A stretch of DNA of 64,000 bases, taken from Pseudomonas jinjuensis (GTDB lineage Bacteria; Pseudomonadota; Gammaproteobacteria; Pseudomonadales; Pseudomonadaceae). Positions 48,124-60,520 of the stretch are shown in pieces (the stretch's first letter is position 1; every line of letters begins with the position of its first letter). Under the pieces are notes generated by a model. It was given only the letters and a program-made list of their open reading frames with translations. It had not been told where the DNA came from and searched no databases. The DNA lies in assembly GCF_900103845.1 (NCBI RefSeq), contig NZ_FNIJ01000024.1, positions 24,460-88,459 on the forward strand, written 5' to 3'. The position numbers and the translations under genes were made by a program.

Positions 48124-49098
48124 TCAGATCACCCCGGCGCGGGTCAGGTCGTGGATGTGCAGGACGCCGACCGGACGGTCGTCCTCGTCGACCACCACGA
48201 GGGCGCTGATCTTGTGGTCGTCCATGATCTTCAGCGCTTCGGCGGCGAGCATTTCCGGGCGCGCCGTCTTGCCGTGCACGGTCATCACCTGCTCGATGCT
48301 GGTCTGGCGGACGTCCAGGCCCTTGTCGAGGGTGCGGCGCAGGTCGCCGTCGGTGAAGATGCCGGCGAGCCGGCCGGCGTCGTCGAGGATCACGGTCATG
48401 CCCAGGCCCTTGCGGGTCATCTCCAGCAGCGCGCCGCTGAGCGAGGTGCCGAGGGAGACCTGCGGCAGCCCCTCGCCGACGTGCATGACGTTCTCCACCT
48501 TCAGCAGCAGGCGGCGGCCCAGGGCTCCGCCCGGGTGGGAGAAGGCGAAGTCCTCGGCGGTGAAGCCGCGCGCTTCCAGCAGGGCGATGGCCAGGGCGTC
48601 GCCGAGCACCAGCGATACGGTGGTGGAGGAGGTCGGCGCGAGGTTGAGCGGGCAGGCTTCATGGGCGACGCTGGCGTCGAGATTGACCACCGCAGCCTGG
48701 GCCAGCGGCGATTCGGGGTTGCCGGTCATGCTGATCAGGACGATGCCGAGGCGCTTGATCAGCGGCAGCAGCGTGACGATCTCGGCGGTTGAACCGGAGT
48801 TGGACAGGGCCAGGACCATGTCGTCGCGGGTGATCATGCCCATGTCGCCGTGGCTGGCCTCGGCCGGGTGCACGAAGAATGCCGGCGTGCCGGTGCTGGC
48901 CAGGGTGGCGGCGATCTTCTTGCCGATGTGCCCGGACTTGCCCATGCCGACCACGACCACGCGGCCCTTGCAGGTCAGCAGCAGTTCGCAGGCCTTGGTG
49001 AAATCGCTGCCGATGCGCGCGAGCAGCGCTTCTACCGAATCGCGTTCGAGGCGAATGGTGCGTTGCGCCGACTGAATGAAATCAAGATTCTTGGTCAT
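48124..49098 (-). CDS. kdsD: Arabinose 5-phosphate isomerase KdsD
   Basis: A 324-residue protein from ATG 49098; an upstream ATG at 49170 is out of family. The SIS domain (VVVVGMGKSGHIGKKIAATL, ALSNSGSTAEIVTLLPLI) is followed by two CBS domains (about 205-320). It isomerises ribulose 5-phosphate to arabinose 5-phosphate, the first KDO step. It heads the minus-strand LPS/rpoN cluster. Confidence 0.95.
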   Translation of the reverse strand: MTKNLDFIQSAQRTIRLERDSVEALLARIGSDFTKACELLLTCKGRVVVVGMGKSGHIGKKIAATLASTGTPAFFVHPAEASHGDMGMITRDDMVLALSNSGSTAEIVTLLPLIKRLGIVLISMTGNPESPLAQAAVVNLDASVAHEACPLNLAPTSSTTVSLVLGDALAIALLEARGFTAEDFAFSHPGGALGRRLLLKVENVMHVGEGLPQVSLGTSLSGALLEMTRKGLGMTVILDDAGRLAGIFTDGDLRRTLDKGLDVRQTSIEQVMTVHGKTARPEMLAAEALKIMDDHKISALVVVDEDDRPVGVLHIHDLTRAGVI

Positions 49099-49132
49099 GT
49101 CCGGATAGGCGTAAGGCAAAGTGAAGGGCGAG

Positions 49133-49138
49133 ATTATA
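49133..49138 (-). promoter_or_regulatory. Consensus -10 box for kdsD
   Basis: On the minus strand TATAAT (perfect) lies 34 bases before the kdsD start. The -35 region is weak (TGAGCC-like at 49155-49160). Confidence 0.6.
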
Positions 49139-49226
49139 CCGGGAAAGCGGGAATGGCTCATCACGCGCATGTTCGATATCCGCCGCAGTTCATTGAATCC
49201 GCTCCCGAATCGCCCGTTCCGGGTGC

Positions 49227-49256
49227 TTGGGGCTGGTTGGCGGGCGATGCTATAGT
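49227..49256 (+). promoter_or_regulatory. Putative promoter of the mla operon
   Basis: TTGGGG (49227-49232) and TATAGT (49251-49256) are separated by 18 bases, about 85 bases before the mlaF ATG. It is divergent from the kdsD promoter. Confidence 0.5.
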
Positions 49257-49341
49257 TCGCCGCCTCCGGTCCGCCTTGCAGCGAGTGCTCCGTCGCACCG
49301 TGGGCACTTCAAAGGGACAGGGCCGTCTCGCAAGGAGTTCT

Positions 49342-50151
49342 ATGAGCACCGATGAAAAATACGCTGTCGAGTTGAAGGGGGTGACCTTCAAGCGGGGACA
49401 GCGTGCGATTTTCGACAACGTGGACATCCGCATCCCGCGCGGCAAGGTCACCGGCATCATGGGGCCTTCCGGGTGCGGCAAGACCACGTTGTTGCGGCTG
49501 ATTGCCGCCCAGCTGCGCCCGGCCAGCGGCGAGGTCTGGGTCAATGGCCAGAACCTGCCCCAGCTCGCCCGTGGCGACCTGTTCGACATGCGCAAGCAGT
49601 TCGGCGTCCTGTTCCAGAGCGGTGCGCTGTTCACCGACCTGGATGTCTTCGAGAACGTCGCCTTCCCGCTGCGGGTGCATACCCAGCTGCCCGAGGAAAT
49701 GATTCGTGACATTGTTCTGCTGAAGCTGCAGGCGGTCGGATTGCGCGGGGCGGTGGACCTGATGCCGGACGAACTGTCCGGCGGCATGAAGCGGCGGGTC
49801 GCACTGGCCCGGGCAATCGCCCTGGACCCGCAGATCCTGATGTACGACGAACCCTTCGTCGGCCAGGACCCGATCGCCATGGGCATGCTGGTGCGCCTGA
49901 TCCGCATGCTCAACGACGCCCTCGGCATCACCAGCATCGTGGTATCCCATGACCTGGCCGAAACGGCGAGCATCTCCGATTACATCTATATCGTCGGCGA
50001 TGGGCGCGTGCTGGGGCAGGGTACCCCTGCCGAGCTGAAGGAGCTCGACGATCCGAAGGTGCGCCAGTTCATCAATGGCCTGATGGACGGTCCGGTGCCC
50101 TTCCACTATCCCGCGCGCGACTACCGCGCCGACCTGCTGGGGGAACGCTGA
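49342..50151 (+). CDS. mlaF: Phospholipid transport ATPase MlaF
   Basis: A 269-residue ATPase from ATG 49342 with AAGGAGT just upstream. Walker [10 protein letters not shown] (about 40-48), [31 protein letters not shown] (signature with LSGGMKRR, and Walker B) and [13 protein letters not shown] are present. It drives the MlaFEDB inner-membrane complex that moves phospholipids to or from the outer membrane. Start of mlaFEDCB, with each junction overlapping or nearly so. Confidence 0.95.
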   Translation: MSTDEKYAVELKGVTFKRGQRAIFDNVDIRIPRGKVTGIMGPSGCGKTTLLRLIAAQLRPASGEVWVNGQNLPQLARGDLFDMRKQFGVLFQSGALFTDLDVFENVAFPLRVHTQLPEEMIRDIVLLKLQAVGLRGAVDLMPDELSGGMKRRVALARAIALDPQILMYDEPFVGQDPIAMGMLVRLIRMLNDALGITSIVVSHDLAETASISDYIYIVGDGRVLGQGTPAELKELDDPKVRQFINGLMDGPVPFHYPARDYRADLLGER

Positions 50152-50948
50152 TGCGCAAGACTTCACTGCTCGAGCGGATCCGCCTGCTCGGGCGGGCGGG
50201 CCTCGATGTGCTCGAGGCGCTCGGCCGCTCCACCCTGTTCCTCGGCCACGCGCTGATCGGCCGCCGCGTGCCCGGCGGCATGGGGCACCTGCTGGTCAAG
50301 CAGCTGTACGCGGTGGGTGTGCTGTCGCTGGCGATCATCGTCGTCTCCGGCATCTTCATCGGCATGGTGCTGGCCCTGCAGGGCTACAACATCCTCAAGG
50401 ACTACGGCTCGGAGCAGGCGGTGGGGCAGATGGTGGCCCTGACCCTGCTGCGCGAACTGGGGCCGGTGGTGACCGGTCTACTGTTCGCCGGCCGCGCGGG
50501 TTCGGCGCTGGCCGCCGAGATCGGCAACATGAAGTCCACCGAGCAGCTCTCCAGCCTGGAGATGATCGGCGTCGACCCGCTGCGCTACGTGATCGCGCCG
50601 CGCCTGTGGGCCGGCTTCATCTCGATGCCGCTGCTGGCGGTGATCTTCAGCGTGGTCGGCATCTGGGGCGGCGCCGCCGTCGCCGTCGACTGGCTGGGCG
50701 TATACGAGGGTTCCTTCTGGTCGAACATGCAGAACAGCGTGCAGTTCGGCGAGGATGTGCTCAATGGCGTGATCAAGAGCGTCGTATTCGCTTTCGTGGT
50801 GACCTGGATCGCCGTGTTCCAGGGCTATGACTGCGAGCCGACCTCCGAAGGGATCAGCCGCGCGACGACTCGAACCGTGGTCTACGCCTCCCTGGCCGTA
50901 CTGGGGCTGGACTTCATCCTGACCGCTTTGATGTTTGGAGACTTCTGA
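50151..50948 (+). CDS. mlaE: Phospholipid transport permease MlaE
   Basis: A 265-residue MlaE/YrbE membrane protein overlapping mlaF by one base. Conserved blocks include [47 protein letters not shown] and [17 protein letters not shown]. It is the permease of the Mla system. Confidence 0.95.
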   Translation: MRKTSLLERIRLLGRAGLDVLEALGRSTLFLGHALIGRRVPGGMGHLLVKQLYAVGVLSLAIIVVSGIFIGMVLALQGYNILKDYGSEQAVGQMVALTLLRELGPVVTGLLFAGRAGSALAAEIGNMKSTEQLSSLEMIGVDPLRYVIAPRLWAGFISMPLLAVIFSVVGIWGGAAVAVDWLGVYEGSFWSNMQNSVQFGEDVLNGVIKSVVFAFVVTWIAVFQGYDCEPTSEGISRATTRTVVYASLAVLGLDFILTALMFGDF

Positions 50949-51424
50949 TGCAAACCCGCACCCTGGAAATCGGTGTAGGCCTGTTTCTTCTCGGAGGCCT
51001 GCTGGCCTTCCTGCTTCTGGCCCTGCGCGTGAGCGGGCTGACGGTCGGCGAAAGCGGCGACACCTACAAGCTGTACGCCTATTTCGACAACATCTCCGGC
51101 GTCACCGTGCGCGGCAAGGTCACCATGGCCGGCGTCACCATCGGCAAGGTGACCGCCATCGATCTCGATCGCGACAGCTATACCGGCCGAGTGACCATGG
51201 AAATCAGCAAGAAGGTGGACAACCTGCCGGTGGATTCCACCGCCTCGATCCTCACCGCCGGCCTGCTGGGCGAGAAGTACATCGGCATCAGCGTCGGCGG
51301 TGAAGAGGAACTGCTGAAGGATGGCGGTGTCATTCGCGACACCCAGTCCGCTCTGGTTCTGGAGGACCTGATCGGCAAATTCCTGCTGAATTCGGTCAAT
51401 AAAGAAGAGCCCAAGAAAGAATGA
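50948..51424 (+). CDS. mlaD: MCE-domain phospholipid-binding protein MlaD
   Basis: A 158-residue protein with one N-terminal helix (IGVGLFLLGGLLAFLLLAL) and one MCE domain (YKLYAYFDNISGVTVRGKVTMAGV, ILTAGLLGEKYIGIS). It forms a periplasmic hexameric ring on MlaE. One-base overlap with mlaE. Confidence 0.95.
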   Translation: MQTRTLEIGVGLFLLGGLLAFLLLALRVSGLTVGESGDTYKLYAYFDNISGVTVRGKVTMAGVTIGKVTAIDLDRDSYTGRVTMEISKKVDNLPVDSTASILTAGLLGEKYIGISVGGEEELLKDGGVIRDTQSALVLEDLIGKFLLNSVNKEEPKKE

Positions 51425-51435
51425 GGATGAATGCC

Positions 51436-52092
51436 ATGCTGACTCTGATTCGTCGCGGCCTGCTGGTCCTGCTCGCGGTGATGCCGCTGTTCGCCAATGC
51501 CGTCGCGCAGGACGCGCGGCAGGTGGTCCAGCAGACGGTGGACAGCCTGCTCTCGGACCTGAAGGCCAACAAGGCCGCCTACAAGCAGGATCCCAAGGCG
51601 CTGTACGCCTCGCTCGAGCGGATTCTCGGCCCGGTGGTGGATGCCGAGGGAATCGCCAAGGGCGTGATGACCGTGAAGTACTCGCGCAAGGCGTCTCCCG
51701 AGCAGATCAAGCGCTTCGAGGAGACCTTCAAGTCCAGCCTGATGCAGTTCTACGGCAACGCCCTGCTGGAGTACGACAACCAGGACATCCGCGTGCTGCC
51801 GGCCAGCGGCAAGCAGGATCCGGAGCGCACTTCGGTGAACATGGAGATTCGCGGCAGCAGCGGCGCCATCTACCCGGTGCAGTACACCATGGTCAACCAT
51901 GACGGCAACTGGCGCCTGCGCAACGTGATCATCAACGGCATCAACATCGGCAAGCTGTTCCGCGACCAGTTCGCCGACGCCATGCAGAAGAACGGCAACG
52001 ACCTGGAGAAGACCATCGCCGGCTGGGGCCAGGTGGTCGCCAACGCCAAGGACGCCGCCAAGGGCCAGCCCCAGGGAGGCGCGGCTGAATGA
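51436..52092 (+). CDS. mlaC: Periplasmic phospholipid carrier MlaC
   Basis: About 218 residues from ATG 51436, chosen because GAGGA lies eight bases upstream; an ATG at 51421 overlapping the mlaD stop adds five residues. A signal peptide (LTLIRRGLLVLLAVMPLFAN) precedes the MlaC/Ttg2D fold (ILGPVVDAEGIAKGVMTVKYSRKASPEQ in two parts, QYTMVNHDGNWRLRNVIING). It ferries phospholipid between MlaD and the outer-membrane MlaA. In Pseudomonas it is also called Ttg2D. Confidence 0.93.
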   Translation: MLTLIRRGLLVLLAVMPLFANAVAQDARQVVQQTVDSLLSDLKANKAAYKQDPKALYASLERILGPVVDAEGIAKGVMTVKYSRKASPEQIKRFEETFKSSLMQFYGNALLEYDNQDIRVLPASGKQDPERTSVNMEIRGSSGAIYPVQYTMVNHDGNWRLRNVIINGINIGKLFRDQFADAMQKNGNDLEKTIAGWGQVVANAKDAAKGQPQGGAAE

Positions 52093-52400
52093 CCAGCCAG
52101 GCGAGCGTCAGCGAAACCGCCGCCGGCGAACTCAGGCTGGCGGGCGTGATCGACTACAGCACCGGTCCCGCGCTGCGCGAGGAAGGCCGGCGCCTGATCA
52201 GGGCGAGCCGGCCGGTGGCGCTGTCGGTGGATTGTTCCGCGGTGGAAAGGTCCAGCAGCGTCGGGCTGTCCCTGCTGCTGGCCTACCTGCGCGACGCGCG
52301 CAAGGCCGGCAAGACCCTGCGCGTCCGCCGGTTGCCGGCGGACATGCGCAAGATCGCCCAGGTCAGCGGCCTGCTGGAAATCCTGCCGCTGCAGGACTGA
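52089..52400 (+). CDS. mlaB: STAS-domain protein MlaB
   Basis: A 103-residue STAS protein overlapping mlaC by four bases (ATGA). ELRLAGVIDYSTGPALREEG and CSAVERSSSVGLSLLLAYLR give the STAS pattern. It binds MlaF and stabilises the complex. Confidence 0.92.
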   Translation: MTSQASVSETAAGELRLAGVIDYSTGPALREEGRRLIRASRPVALSVDCSAVERSSSVGLSLLLAYLRDARKAGKTLRVRRLPADMRKIAQVSGLLEILPLQD

Positions 52401-52425
52401 GTCCCGAGGGGCGAATGGCCCTCCG

Positions 52426-52469
52426 TCCGCGACTTCCCCATCCGGGGTTCGCAGGCGGGGGGCTTTTTT
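52426..52469 (+). terminator. Terminator after mlaB
   Basis: A long imperfect hairpin (GGCCCTCCGTCCGCGACTTC against GGGGTTCGCAGGCGGGGGGC) is followed by TTTTTT at 52464-52469. A TATCAT just after (52471-52476) could be the -10 of ibaG-murA. Confidence 0.7.
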
Positions 52470-52516
52470 GTATCATTGCCGGCCCCGCGCGCGTTGGGCG
52501 CCGATTGAGGTTGAGC

Positions 52517-52756
52517 ATGCAGGCCGTAGAAGTCAAAAGTCTCCTGGAAGCGAAGCTGCCGGGTACCCAGGTCGAAGTGGAAGGTGAAGGCTGCAATTTC
52601 CAGCTGAACCTGGTCAGCGACGAACTGGCCGGCATGAGCCCGGTGAAGCGTCAGCAGCAGGTCTATGCCCAGCTGAACCCCTGGATCGCCGATGGCAGCA
52701 TCCACGCCGTCACCATGAAATTCTTCAGCCGCGCCGCCTGGGCCGAGCGTTCCTGA
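52517..52756 (+). CDS. ibaG: BolA family protein IbaG
   Basis: A 79-residue BolA-like protein (VEVKSLLEAKLPGTQVEVEG, MSPVKRQQQVYAQLNPWI). IbaG proteins pair with monothiol glutaredoxin to carry iron-sulfur clusters and influence acid stress and envelope traits. It sits 21 bases before murA, as in many gammaproteobacteria. Confidence 0.92.
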   Translation: MQAVEVKSLLEAKLPGTQVEVEGEGCNFQLNLVSDELAGMSPVKRQQQVYAQLNPWIADGSIHAVTMKFFSRAAWAERS

Positions 52757-54043
<1,287 letters not shown>

Positions 54044-54061
54044 CGGGGGCCGCTGCCGCTC

Positions 54062-54697
54062 ATGCTGACCATCGCGCTGTCCAAGGGCCGCATCCTCGAC
54101 GACACCCTGCCGCTGCTCGCCGCGGCAGGCATAGTGCCGACCGAGAATCCGGACAAGAGCCGCAAGCTGATCATTCCCACCACGCTGGATGACGTGCGCC
54201 TGCTGATCGTCCGCGCCACCGACGTGCCGACCTATGTCGAGAACGGCGCCGCCGACCTCGGCGTGGCCGGCAAGGACGTGCTCATGGAGTACGGCGGCCA
54301 GGGGCTTTACGAGCCGCTGGACCTGCGCATCGCCAACTGCAGGCTGATGACCGCCGGCGCGGTCGGCGCGGCCGAGCCCAAGGGCCGACTGCGGGTGGCC
54401 ACCAAGTTCGTCAACGTCGCCAAGCGCTACTACTCCGAGCAGGGCCGGCAGGTCGACGTGATCAAGCTGTACGGCTCGATGGAGCTGGCACCGCTGGTCG
54501 GCCTGGCCGACAAGATCATCGACGTGGTCGACACCGGCAACACCCTGCGCGCCAACGGCCTGGAGCCGCAGGAACTGATCGCCACGATCAGCTCCCGGCT
54601 GATCGTCAACAAGGCGTCGATGAAGATGCAGCACGCGCGCATCCAGGCGCTGATCGATACCCTGCGCGAAGCCGTGGAGTCTCGACACCGGGCGTGA
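54062..54697 (+). CDS. hisG: ATP phosphoribosyltransferase, short form HisG
   Basis: A 211-residue catalytic subunit ([46 protein letters not shown]). It lacks the C-terminal regulatory domain of long HisG, so it needs HisZ, encoded elsewhere. First step of histidine synthesis. Starts 18 bases after murA. Confidence 0.96.
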   Translation: MLTIALSKGRILDDTLPLLAAAGIVPTENPDKSRKLIIPTTLDDVRLLIVRATDVPTYVENGAADLGVAGKDVLMEYGGQGLYEPLDLRIANCRLMTAGAVGAAEPKGRLRVATKFVNVAKRYYSEQGRQVDVIKLYGSMELAPLVGLADKIIDVVDTGNTLRANGLEPQELIATISSRLIVNKASMKMQHARIQALIDTLREAVESRHRA

Positions 54698-54823
54698 TCC
54701 ATAGCGCGGCGAGCAGCCGCGCCCGCCTATCCGTGTCATAGCCAAATTTTCTCGGGTGCCCGCACGGTGGGCTTGGTAGTCTGTCGGCGCCCGAGATCAC
54801 GCTATCCATTAAGAGGCCCAGCT

Positions 54824-56134
54824 ATGACCGCACCCTTCGCTATCCGCCGACTCAATGCCGCTGATCCGGACTTCGCGCGTCATCTGGACCATCTGCTCTC
54901 CTGGGAAAGCGTTTCCGACGACGCCGTCAACCAGCGCGTGCTGGACATCATCGCTGCCGTGCGCAGTCGTGGCGACGCCGCCGTGGTGGAGTTCACCCAG
55001 CGTTTCGATGGTGTCGAAGCCAAATCCATGGCCGACCTGATCCTGCCGCGCGAGCGCCTCGAACTGGCCCTGACCCGCATCACCCCGGCCCAGCGCGAAG
55101 CCCTGGAAACCGCCGCGGCGCGGGTGCGCAGCTACCACGAGAAGCAGAAGCAGGACTCCTGGCGCTACACCGAGGCCGACGGCACCGTGCTCGGCCAGCA
55201 GGTCACCCCGCTGGATCGCGCCGGCCTGTACGTGCCGGGCGGCAAGGCGTCCTACCCGTCCTCGGTGCTGATGAACGCGATTCCGGCCAAGGTCGCCGGC
55301 GTCGCCGAAGTGGTCATGGTGGTGCCGACCCCGCGTGGCGAGATCAACGAGATCGTCCTCGCCGCCGCCTGCATCGCCGGTGTCGACCGCGTCTTCACCA
55401 TCGGCGGCGCCCAGGCCGTGGCCGCGCTGGCCTACGGCACCGAGAGCGTGCCGCAGGTCGACAAGATCGTCGGTCCGGGCAACATCTACGTCGCCACCGC
55501 CAAGCGCCATGTGTTCGGCCAGGTCGGCATCGACATGATCGCCGGCCCCTCGGAAATCCTCGTGGTCTGCGACGGCGGCACCGATCCGGACTGGATCGCC
55601 ATGGACCTGTTCTCCCAGGCCGAGCACGACGAGGACGCCCAGGCGATCCTGGTCAGCCCGGATGCGGCCTTCCTCGACAAGGTCGCGGCGAGCATCGACA
55701 AGCTGCTGCCGACCATGGAGCGCGCCGAGATCATCCGCACCTCGCTGCAGAACCGCGGCGCGCTGGTCCTGGTCGCCGACCAGGAGCAGGCCTGCCAGGT
55801 CGCCAACCGCATCGCCCCGGAACACCTGGAGCTGTCGGTGGCCGATCCGGAAAGCTGGCTGCCGAAGATCCGCCACGCCGGCGCCATCTTCATGGGCCGC
55901 TACACCGCCGAGGCCCTGGGCGACTACTGCGCCGGGCCGAACCACGTGCTGCCGACCTCCGGCACCGCGCGGTTCTCCTCGCCGCTGGGCGTCTATGACT
56001 TCCAGAAGCGCTCGTCGATCATCTTCTGCTCCGCCGACGGCGCCTCGGAGCTGGGCAGGACCGCTTCGGTGCTGGCCCGCGGCGAGTCGCTGACCGCCCA
56101 CGCGCGCAGCGCCGAGTACCGCATCAAGGGTTGA
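54824..56134 (+). CDS. hisD: Histidinol dehydrogenase HisD
   Basis: A 436-residue enzyme from ATG 54824 behind AAGAGG. Signature [21 protein letters not shown] and AEHDEDAQ, plus the catalytic Glu-His in APEHLELSV, are present. It makes histidine from histidinol in two NAD-dependent oxidations using zinc. Confidence 0.97.
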   Translation: MTAPFAIRRLNAADPDFARHLDHLLSWESVSDDAVNQRVLDIIAAVRSRGDAAVVEFTQRFDGVEAKSMADLILPRERLELALTRITPAQREALETAAARVRSYHEKQKQDSWRYTEADGTVLGQQVTPLDRAGLYVPGGKASYPSSVLMNAIPAKVAGVAEVVMVVPTPRGEINEIVLAAACIAGVDRVFTIGGAQAVAALAYGTESVPQVDKIVGPGNIYVATAKRHVFGQVGIDMIAGPSEILVVCDGGTDPDWIAMDLFSQAEHDEDAQAILVSPDAAFLDKVAASIDKLLPTMERAEIIRTSLQNRGALVLVADQEQACQVANRIAPEHLELSVADPESWLPKIRHAGAIFMGRYTAEALGDYCAGPNHVLPTSGTARFSSPLGVYDFQKRSSIIFCSADGASELGRTASVLARGESLTAHARSAEYRIKG

Positions 56135-56150
56135 AAAGCCGATAAAAGCC

Positions 56151-56227
56151 GCTGGAGGCTGGAGGCTGGACGAAGTGGCTTTTGCTCTTTCGTTCAGCCT
56201 TCAGCCTTCGGCCTTCAGCGATTTTTT
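56151..56227 (+). repeat. Inverted repeat with T run between hisD and hisC
   Basis: GCTGGAGGCTGGAGGCTGGA (from 56151) can pair, with G-U pairs, to TTCAGCCTTCAGCCTTC-type sequence (56193-56219). TTTTTT at 56222-56227 follows directly. It looks like a GGAGGCT-repeat element that became a factor-independent terminator or attenuator inside the his gene group. Confidence 0.7.
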
Positions 56228-56244
56228 GAGAGGAGAGAAGGGCG

Positions 56245-57300
56245 ATGAGCAAGTTCTGGAGCCCCTTCGTCAAGGACCTGGTGCCCTACGTGCCGGGCGA
56301 GCAGCCGAAACTGGCCAGGCTGGTCAAGCTGAATACCAACGAGAACCCCTATGGCCCGTCGCCGAAGGTCATCGAGGCGATCCGCGCCGCGGCGACCGAC
56401 GACCTGCGCCTGTACCCGGACCCGAACGCCGACCGCCTGAAGCAGACGGTGGCCGACTACTACGGCGTCAAGCCGGGCCAGGTGTTCGTCGGCAACGGTT
56501 CCGACGAGGTGCTGGCGCACGCCTTCCACGCGCTGTTCCAGCACGACAGACCGCTGCTGTTCCCGGACATCACCTACAGCTTCTACCCGGTCTATTGCGG
56601 CCTGTACGGCATCGATTTCGAGGCGCTGCCGCTGGACGAACAGTTCCAGATCCGCGTCGAGGACTACCAGCGTCCCAATGGCGGTATCGTCTTCCCCAAC
56701 CCGAACGCCCCGACCGGCTGCCTGCTGCCGCTGGAGGCCATCGAGCGCCTGCTCCAGGCCAACCCCGACAGCGTGGTGCTGGTGGACGAGGCCTATGTCG
56801 ACTTCGGCGGCCAGACCGCGATCAGCCTGGTGAGCCGCTACCCCAACCTGCTGGTGGCGCAGACCCTGTCCAAGTCTCGCTCGCTGGCCGGCCTGCGCGT
56901 CGGCCTGGCGGTCGGCCACGAGGACCTGATCGAGGCGCTGGAGCGGGTGAAGAACAGCTTCAACTCCTATCCGCTGGATCGTCTGGCGCTGGCCGGTGCG
57001 GTGGCCTCCTTCGAGGACGAGGAATACTTCCAGCAGACCTGCCGCGCGGTGATCGACAGCCGCGAGAAGCTGGTCGGCGAACTGCGCGGGCTGGGCTTCG
57101 AAGTGCTGCCGTCGGCGGCCAACTTCGTCTTCTCCCGTCATCCGCAGCATGACGCGGCGACCGTCGCTGCCGCCGTGCGCGAGCAGGGTGTGATCGTGCG
57201 GCACTTCAAGCAGGAGCGCATCGCCCAGTTCCTGCGCATCAGCATCGGCACCGAGGAGCAGAACCAGGCGCTGCTCGATGCCCTGCATTTGCATCTTTAA
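56245..57300 (+). CDS. hisC: Histidinol-phosphate aminotransferase HisC
   Basis: A 351-residue PLP enzyme of fold type I. It has [14 protein letters not shown] at the N-terminus, the PLP lysine K210 in [16 protein letters not shown], and [11 protein letters not shown]. It transfers the amino group to imidazole acetol phosphate in histidine synthesis. It is separated from hisD by the repeat hairpin, so its level may be uncoupled from hisGD. Confidence 0.95.
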   Translation: MSKFWSPFVKDLVPYVPGEQPKLARLVKLNTNENPYGPSPKVIEAIRAAATDDLRLYPDPNADRLKQTVADYYGVKPGQVFVGNGSDEVLAHAFHALFQHDRPLLFPDITYSFYPVYCGLYGIDFEALPLDEQFQIRVEDYQRPNGGIVFPNPNAPTGCLLPLEAIERLLQANPDSVVLVDEAYVDFGGQTAISLVSRYPNLLVAQTLSKSRSLAGLRVGLAVGHEDLIEALERVKNSFNSYPLDRLALAGAVASFEDEEYFQQTCRAVIDSREKLVGELRGLGFEVLPSAANFVFSRHPQHDAATVAAAVREQGVIVRHFKQERIAQFLRISIGTEEQNQALLDALHLHL

Positions 57301-57313
57301 TAGCTGCACCAAC

Positions 57314-57342
57314 GAAAACGGCGCCTTCGAGGCGCCGTTTTC
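57314..57342. terminator. Bidirectional terminator between hisC and algW
   Basis: GAAAACGGCGCC (57314-57325) and GGCGCCGTTTTC (57331-57342) form a perfect 12-pair stem with a five-base loop and T-rich flanks on both strands. It serves the convergent hisC and algW. Confidence 0.92.
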
Positions 57343-57351
57343 TTTTCCGCA

Positions 57352-58506
<1,155 letters not shown>

Positions 58507-58622
58507 AATGGGGTAGATCCTTGGGGGTTGCGAGGCCAGGGGGTGGCCGATATGGTGGCGGCCATTATACGGACGGCCTCGCAAGAAAATAGCCGCCCGG
58601 CAAGCTGGTTGGAGGATTGTTC

Positions 58623-59381
58623 ATGGCCATTTCGCTGACTGCCCTGGTGGCGGAAGCCGACCGTTTCCTCGATGCCGCGCGCATCCAGGACTACTGCCCG
58701 AACGGGCTGCAGGTGGAAGGGCGGGCCGAGGTACGGCGCATCGTCAGCGGCGTCACCGCCAGCCAGGCGCTGCTGGATGCCGCCGTGGCGGCGGACGCCG
58801 ATGCGGTGCTGGTCCACCATGGCTACTTCTGGAAGGGCGAGAACCCCTGCGTGGTCGGCATGCGCCAGCGCCGCCTGAAGACGCTGCTGAACCATGACAT
58901 CAGCCTGCTCGCCTACCACCTGCCGCTGGACATGCATCCGGAGGTGGGCAACAACGTGCAACTGGCGCGTCAGCTAGGCCTGGTCGTCGAGGGGCCGCTG
59001 GAGCCGGGCAATCCGCGCTCCATCGTGCTGCTCGGTTCGCTGCCGGAGCCGCAGGAGCCCGCGGCCTTCGCCCGCCACGTGGCCGGCGCATTGTCGCGCG
59101 AGCCGCTGCTGGTCGAGGGCGACCGGCCGATCCGCCGCATCGCCTGGTGCACCGGCGGCGCCCAGGGCTACATCGACCAGGCCATCGCCGCCGGGGTGGA
59201 CGCCTATCTGACCGGCGAGGTCTCCGAGCAGACCGTGCACAGCGCGCGGGAAAACGGCATCAGCTTCATCGCCGCCGGCCACCACGCCACCGAGCGCTAT
59301 GGCGTGCAGGCGCTGGGCGAGTATCTGAGCCGCCAGTTCGGCATCGAGCACCGGTTCATCGACTGCCCGAATCCGGCCTGA
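58623..59381 (+). CDS. Nif3-like dinuclear metal-binding protein (YbgI family)
   Basis: A 252-residue protein from ATG 58623 with GGAGG upstream (a TTG at 58617 is in frame but unlikely). Family blocks: QDYCPNGLQVEG, DAVLVHHGYFWKG, LLAYHLPLDMHPEVGNNVQLA and YLTGEVSEQTVHSARENG, plus AAGHHATERYGVQALG. These supply the metal ligands of Nif3/DUF34. The activity is uncertain; GTP cyclohydrolase-like annotation in databases is not secure. Confidence 0.9.
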   Translation: MAISLTALVAEADRFLDAARIQDYCPNGLQVEGRAEVRRIVSGVTASQALLDAAVAADADAVLVHHGYFWKGENPCVVGMRQRRLKTLLNHDISLLAYHLPLDMHPEVGNNVQLARQLGLVVEGPLEPGNPRSIVLLGSLPEPQEPAAFARHVAGALSREPLLVEGDRPIRRIAWCTGGAQGYIDQAIAAGVDAYLTGEVSEQTVHSARENGISFIAAGHHATERYGVQALGEYLSRQFGIEHRFIDCPNPA

Positions 59382-59392
59382 GGCCGGCGCGG

Positions 59393-59417
59393 CAGGCCCT
59401 GAAGCCGTCAGGGCCTG
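59393..59417. terminator. Hairpin between the convergent Nif3-like gene and mltB
   Basis: CAGGCCCT and AGGGCCTG flank a nine-base loop and overlap the mltB stop region. No T run is present, so its role as a terminator is tentative. Confidence 0.35.
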
Positions 59418-60520
59418 TCGACGCTGGAATAACGCTGGCGAGCGTCCGCCACGGACTGTCCCAGTTGCCACACCGCCATCGCATAGTGCGTGCTGTGGTT
59501 GTAGCGGGTGATGGCGTAGAAATTCGGCAGGCCATACCAGTACTGGTAGTTCCGGCCCATGTCCAGGCGCAGCAGGCTCGCCTGCCGGTGGTGGCCGAGC
59601 GAGCCCTGCGGACGTAGTCCGGCAGTGGCGAGAACGCCGATCGGGTACTGGGTCTTGAAACCGTTCTCCAGCGAAGGCGCCTGGCCGCTGGCCGGGACGG
59701 CGACCCGGTCGCCGGTGGTCCAGCCATGCTGCTTGAAGTAATTGGCGACGCTGCCGATGGCGTCGCGCGGGTTCCACAGGTCGATGTGCCCGTCGCCGTC
59801 GAAATCGACCGCATAGCGGGCGAACGAGGAGGGCATGAACTGCCCGTAGCCCATGGCGCCGGCATAGGAACCCTTCCAGGCCAGCGGGTCGGCGCCTTCC
59901 TTGCGCGCCAGCAGCAGGAACTGCTCCAGTTCGCCGGAGAAGAACTCGGCGCGCCGTGGATAGGAGAATGCCAGGGTCGCCAGTGCATCGATGATCCGGG
60001 TCTTGCCCATGACCCGCCCCCAGCGGGTTTCGACGCCGATGATGCCGACGATGATCTCCGGCGGCACGCCGTAGGTCCTCGACGCGCGCTGCAGCTCGGC
60101 TTCGTACTGGTTCCAGAAGGCCACGCCGTTCTGCACGTTGTCCGGGGTGATGAACTTCTTGCGGTAACGCAGCCAGGCGCCGTTCGGGCCGCTGGGCGGG
60201 ATGTAGCTCGGCGCCTGCCGGTCCATCAGGCGGATGACCCAGTCCAGCCGCTGGGTCCGGCCCAGCAGGTCCTGCAGTTCCTGACGATTGAACTCGTGCC
60301 TGCTGACCATCATGTCGATGAAGCGCAGCGCACTGGCGTTGTTGGCGAAATCTCCCCGCAGCGGAACGATCGGCTGCACGGCCCCGAAGGCGGGGTGGGC
60401 GCGGGGCGAAATGGCGGTAGGCGGCTGCGGCTTGGGCGCGGGCTGCGGGGCGGGAGTCGGTTTGCTGCTGCATGCCGAAACGAGGATCAGCAACGGCAGA
60501 GCGAGAGCGATGCGGCGCAT
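59408..60520 (-). CDS. mltB: Membrane-bound lytic murein transglycosylase B
   Basis: A 370-residue lipoprotein from ATG 60520. The lipobox is LVSAC (C17), followed by a Pro-rich linker. The catalytic glutamate is E164 in IIGVETRWGRV; family blocks LATLAFSYPRRAEFFSGELE and YAGAMGYGQFMPSSF are intact. It cleaves murein glycan chains to anhydromuropeptides. P. aeruginosa carries several MltB-like enzymes; this place matches MltB1. Confidence 0.94.
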   Translation of the reverse strand: MRRIALALPLLILVSACSSKPTPAPQPAPKPQPPTAISPRAHPAFGAVQPIVPLRGDFANNASALRFIDMMVSRHEFNRQELQDLLGRTQRLDWVIRLMDRQAPSYIPPSGPNGAWLRYRKKFITPDNVQNGVAFWNQYEAELQRASRTYGVPPEIIVGIIGVETRWGRVMGKTRIIDALATLAFSYPRRAEFFSGELEQFLLLARKEGADPLAWKGSYAGAMGYGQFMPSSFARYAVDFDGDGHIDLWNPRDAIGSVANYFKQHGWTTGDRVAVPASGQAPSLENGFKTQYPIGVLATAGLRPQGSLGHHRQASLLRLDMGRNYQYWYGLPNFYAITRYNHSTHYAMAVWQLGQSVADARQRYSSVDRP

